Positions 61,301 to 64,000 of a stretch of 64,000 bases of DNA are shown here, one piece after another. The stretch comes from Linnemannia hyalina (lineage: Eukaryota > Mortierellomycota > Mortierellomycetes > Mortierellales > Mortierellaceae), in contig JAHRHY010000022.1 in assembly GCA_019671135.1 (NCBI GenBank), positions 310,001 through 374,000 of the forward strand. The letters are read 5' to 3'. The notes under the pieces were generated by a model. That model was not told where the DNA came from. It searched no databases and saw only the letters and a program-made list of their open reading frames with translations. Both the position numbers and the translations under genes were made by a program. Numbering within the stretch: the first letter of the stretch is position 1; each line of letters opens with the position of its first letter.

Positions 61301-63970
61301 GAGCTGGAGCGGCAGAGAGATGAGCTTGAGCGGACGATGTTGATGGAACAAAGCCGTATGGAGGATGAGCAAGAGAAGCGTAGGGAGACTAGGAGGTTGC
61401 AGATGAAGTATGATGAGGACCTCGCTAATACTCGCCCTTCTTCACGCAGGAAAACCTCGGCAGCGTCAGGATCAACCTCGGCCTCAGCTTCTATCACAAC
61501 CAGAACCCCAACCTTGATGCGTACTACCAGCTATGCCGCAGGACGAGACTCAACCTCCACCACCAACTCTATGGTTCTATCTGTCTTTGGCTCCCCTACT
61601 GCTGTTTCTTCAACGACTAACTCCAGTCCTGTCCCCGATTCCCCACGCTCGGCACTGGCGCCCGGACAGGAATCTCCTTCAGCTTTACCTGCAAGGCTGC
61701 CCGAGGCAGAGCAAAAACGGGAAGATATGAATTATTTGGCAGATCGGAATGTTGAAGATCTAGCGCGGCGTGCTCGTGCTGCTGCACGAGAGGGATCTCC
61801 TTTTAGAAGCGACGAATCTGACACCGACTCAGGAGAGGAGTCACAATCCATGGCCAAGAGAAGACAAATCATTGATAAAAATGGCGACAGCGAGGATAAT
61901 GAGTACGAACAACAGCAGCAACGGCAGGATGGCAAGCACAAGCAACAGCAACAGGACGACAACAGCGCCGGTGAAGGATCATCCTCTGGTCGACGCCGCA
62001 AAACTCCGCAGGCGCTGCAGTTGGAGCGAGATGAAGCTTTCGCACGTGAGCTACAAGACGGAGAGGACTCTCAAAGGTTATCTACTCAGGGTGAGACCGA
62101 CGAGGACACAGAGCAGAAGCTTCAGCGATCGAAAGGTCAACGAGCGACAGCAGGAGTGACAGGAGCAGGAGTAGGAACAGGAAATACCATGACGCTTGAA
62201 GAACAGCGACTTGAGAGCGACATGACTATGGCAAAGCGGATGCAGCAGGAAGAGAATGATGACGAACCACAGAGCGACAGCAAGTCAGGTTCTGTCGTTC
62301 GTAGGAAGCTTTCTCTGCGAATTATTGCTCAGAAGGAGAGGCTCTTGTCGTCCACCTCTGAGAGCACAACACCTGCAGCTTTACCATCACGACCAAAAAA
62401 GACAGCCACCAGAACTCGCTCGAATCCCTCGGCGGCCAAGCAGAAGCAACAGAAGCCACAAAAGCAGCACAAGCCAACCAGTAAACTTACTCGTCAACTC
62501 GCTGCATCGTCGTCAGCATCATCGACTACTCCTGTTCAGGCATCATCACCATCCATCCAGTCAGCGGTAGAAACGTCTCTTCCTCCATTCTCTTTGCCGT
62601 CACCCATGCTATCCTCAACAACTCACCTACGAAAGGTCACGATATCGTCTCTATTAACAACTTCGTCAACTCCGTCACCTACTGGATGGGATTTCCCCTC
62701 CACCGGTCGTTCGTCTCCCCGGTCTCCTCCGCGAGTGCGTACAAACCTTTATACCCCCTACAAAAGGTCAGGCTCGCCACAACCATCGCGTACTCAATCG
62801 CCTCCCACCCGGTCCACACGGCCCTCGTCGCCACGCGGCCAGCACTCTCCGCGGTTGTCTCCACCACAGGCAGGAACTGAACATCAATTCCAGTCGTCAG
62901 GAAGGTCACCTCAGCCCGAACAGTCAAAAGAAGGACTTAACTTGTTGGCAGATGCTTGTGAGAGAGCCGCATCCTTAACCTCGTCCTCTTTATCGACTTT
63001 AGTATCAACACCAGCAACTGAGCAGATCCATCAGCACTACAGCACAACCGGTGCCCTCGCTGGCGAGTCCTCAACCACAACCACAATCGCCACCAACACC
63101 ACTCCAACATATTCCAGTAACCAACTTTCACCCCACGCAGAACCTGGATCCTCTACCGCTACTACAGTCCTAGCGACCCCCACAGAGAACGGAACAGGGT
63201 CTCCATCAGAAAAAGCACCCCCTCGTACCTCTCGTCGCAGTCAACGGATCCAGGAACAATACATGAATGAGAGCGTGTCAAAACACTTGGCCAAGGAAAA
63301 GGCGAGGAAGGAAGAGGAGGAGCGAAAGGCCAAGGAAGTGAAGAAGAAAGGTCGCAAGCCCAGGACGGTCAAAGAGGAAAATAAGGAGGAGGAGGAGGAG
63401 GAGGAGGAGGAAGAGGAGGGGAAGGGGGCTACGAAGAAGGGTCACAAGCCAAGGCCAACCGAGGAGGAAGCAAAGGAGGAAGCTGAGGAGGTGAAGCCGA
63501 AAGGTAGAAAGCATAAGGCCACTGAAGAAGCGAGTAGGGAGGATATCGTGGTGAAGAAGGGTCGGAAGCCCAAAGCAGCTAAGGAGGGGGAAACGAAGGA
63601 GGAAGCTACCGAGGCGAAGAAGGGTCGCAGGCCTAAGGCAGTCAAGGATAAAGAGACAAAGGAGGACGCCTCCGTGGTGAAAAAGGTCCGGATACCCAAG
63701 ACGGCCACGGAGGAAAAGAAAATGGAGGTTGAGGAGGAAAAGAAAATGGAGGTTGAGGAGGCAAAGCCGATGGACCGCAAGCGCAAGGGCACGGATGAAG
63801 TGAAGGAGGAGGGGAATGCCGAGTTGAAGAAGGTCCGGAAGCCTAGGACATTCAAGAAGGATACACAGAGGGAAGACAAGGCCAACGGTGAGAAAGGCAA
63901 TGGCAAGAGGGCTAAGAAACGAGCGCGAAAAGTCGTGATCCCGTACCCCATCCTCATAGTACAACCGTAA
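58343..63970 (+). CDS. Very large low-complexity protein with C-terminal AT-hook-like repeats, 1,829 residues
   Basis: Two exons, 58343-58934 and 59073-63970, with a 138-base intron; the join reads PPCLDIGQQQQWQQQ. Most of the protein is Ser/Thr/Pro/Gln-rich and disordered. A basic stretch near residues 405-450 (KRLDRIRKEANRKDRHRLRS) precedes a short helical region (REVKELQYFRHLKAKCHKML, DYNKIDHDPEGMRKYQGLEQ). A charged coiled coil follows near 850-975 (EEEAQEAALKKARRKF; QRDELERTMLMEQSRMEDEQ). Two similar short motifs, NYLADRNVEDLARRARAA and NLLADACERAASL, occur far apart. From about 1615 on, a degenerate ~30-residue unit recurs around KKGRKPRT, KKGHKPRP, KKGRKPKA, KKGRRPKA and KKVRKPRT, the R/K-G-R-K-P type core of AT-hooks. 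A nuclear, DNA-associated role is inferred; no known family is recognised. Confidence 0.75.
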
Positions 63971-64000
63971 TGTCTAATCACATACCCAACCCATAGAATA

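Overview
The window reads as nuclear DNA of a filamentous, early-diverging fungus. Genes are dense and split by short GT-AG introns, most of about 60-200 bases with a few of 400-800, and intergenic DNA is rich in homopolymers and microsatellites. The gene set (Rsp5, Esa1, Spt4, Tsr2, Vps68, Far11/STRIP, a velvet regulator) is fungal or general eukaryotic. Two features recall Mortierella-type genomes (Mortierellomycota): the large leucine-rich protein at 1671-5524 and the F-box/leucine-rich protein at 51202-52962. That lineage call is inference from remembered family style, not from a database search. Nothing bacterial, viral or plasmid-like was seen, and there is no CRISPR array.

Layout. 1-0.8 kb: the 3' end of an M13 (neprilysin-type) metallopeptidase. 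1.7-7.7 kb: two reverse genes, the leucine-rich protein and an FGGY sugar kinase. 8.0-20.3 kb: FAR11/STRIP, VMA12, a small unknown gene, nuclear poly(A)-binding protein PAB2, mitochondrial L12, a four-helix membrane protein and the 40S factor TSR2. 21.9-36.2 kb: the NEDD4-type ubiquitin ligase RSP5, a VelB-like velvet regulator, an unknown protein and a TMEM135-like membrane protein. 38.0-48.9 kb: VPS68, DUS2, ESA1, SPT4, a PAC2-type proteasome chaperone and a Grn1/GNL3L GTPase. 49.5-49.8 kb: a U3 snoRNA gene with its own TATA box. 50.4-58.3 kb: relic DNA with a degenerate Harbinger-like transposase fragment, an F-box gene, a 1.65 kb foldback element, pyrimidine tracts, a frameshifted acyl-CoA-synthetase-like fragment and one copy of a dispersed repeat whose other copy lies at 1.1 kb. 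58.3-64.0 kb: a 1,829-residue low-complexity protein ending in AT-hook-like repeats.

Most genes are single-copy housekeeping genes in alternating orientation, with divergent promoter pairs at FGGY/FAR11, small gene/PAB2, membrane protein/TSR2, velvet/unknown, TMEM135/VPS68 and ESA1/SPT4. There is no operon-like pathway cluster. One functional theme recurs: ribosome and RNA biogenesis (TSR2, Grn1, U3, DUS2, PAB2, mitochondrial L12).

Exon boundaries below were set by reading splice sites and checking that every junction keeps the frame; all models sum to whole codons. I did not find a convincing undescribed multi-gene system. The most unusual items are the foldback element with a steep divergence gradient between its arms, the split dispersed repeat, and the velvet domain interrupted by an acidic insert.
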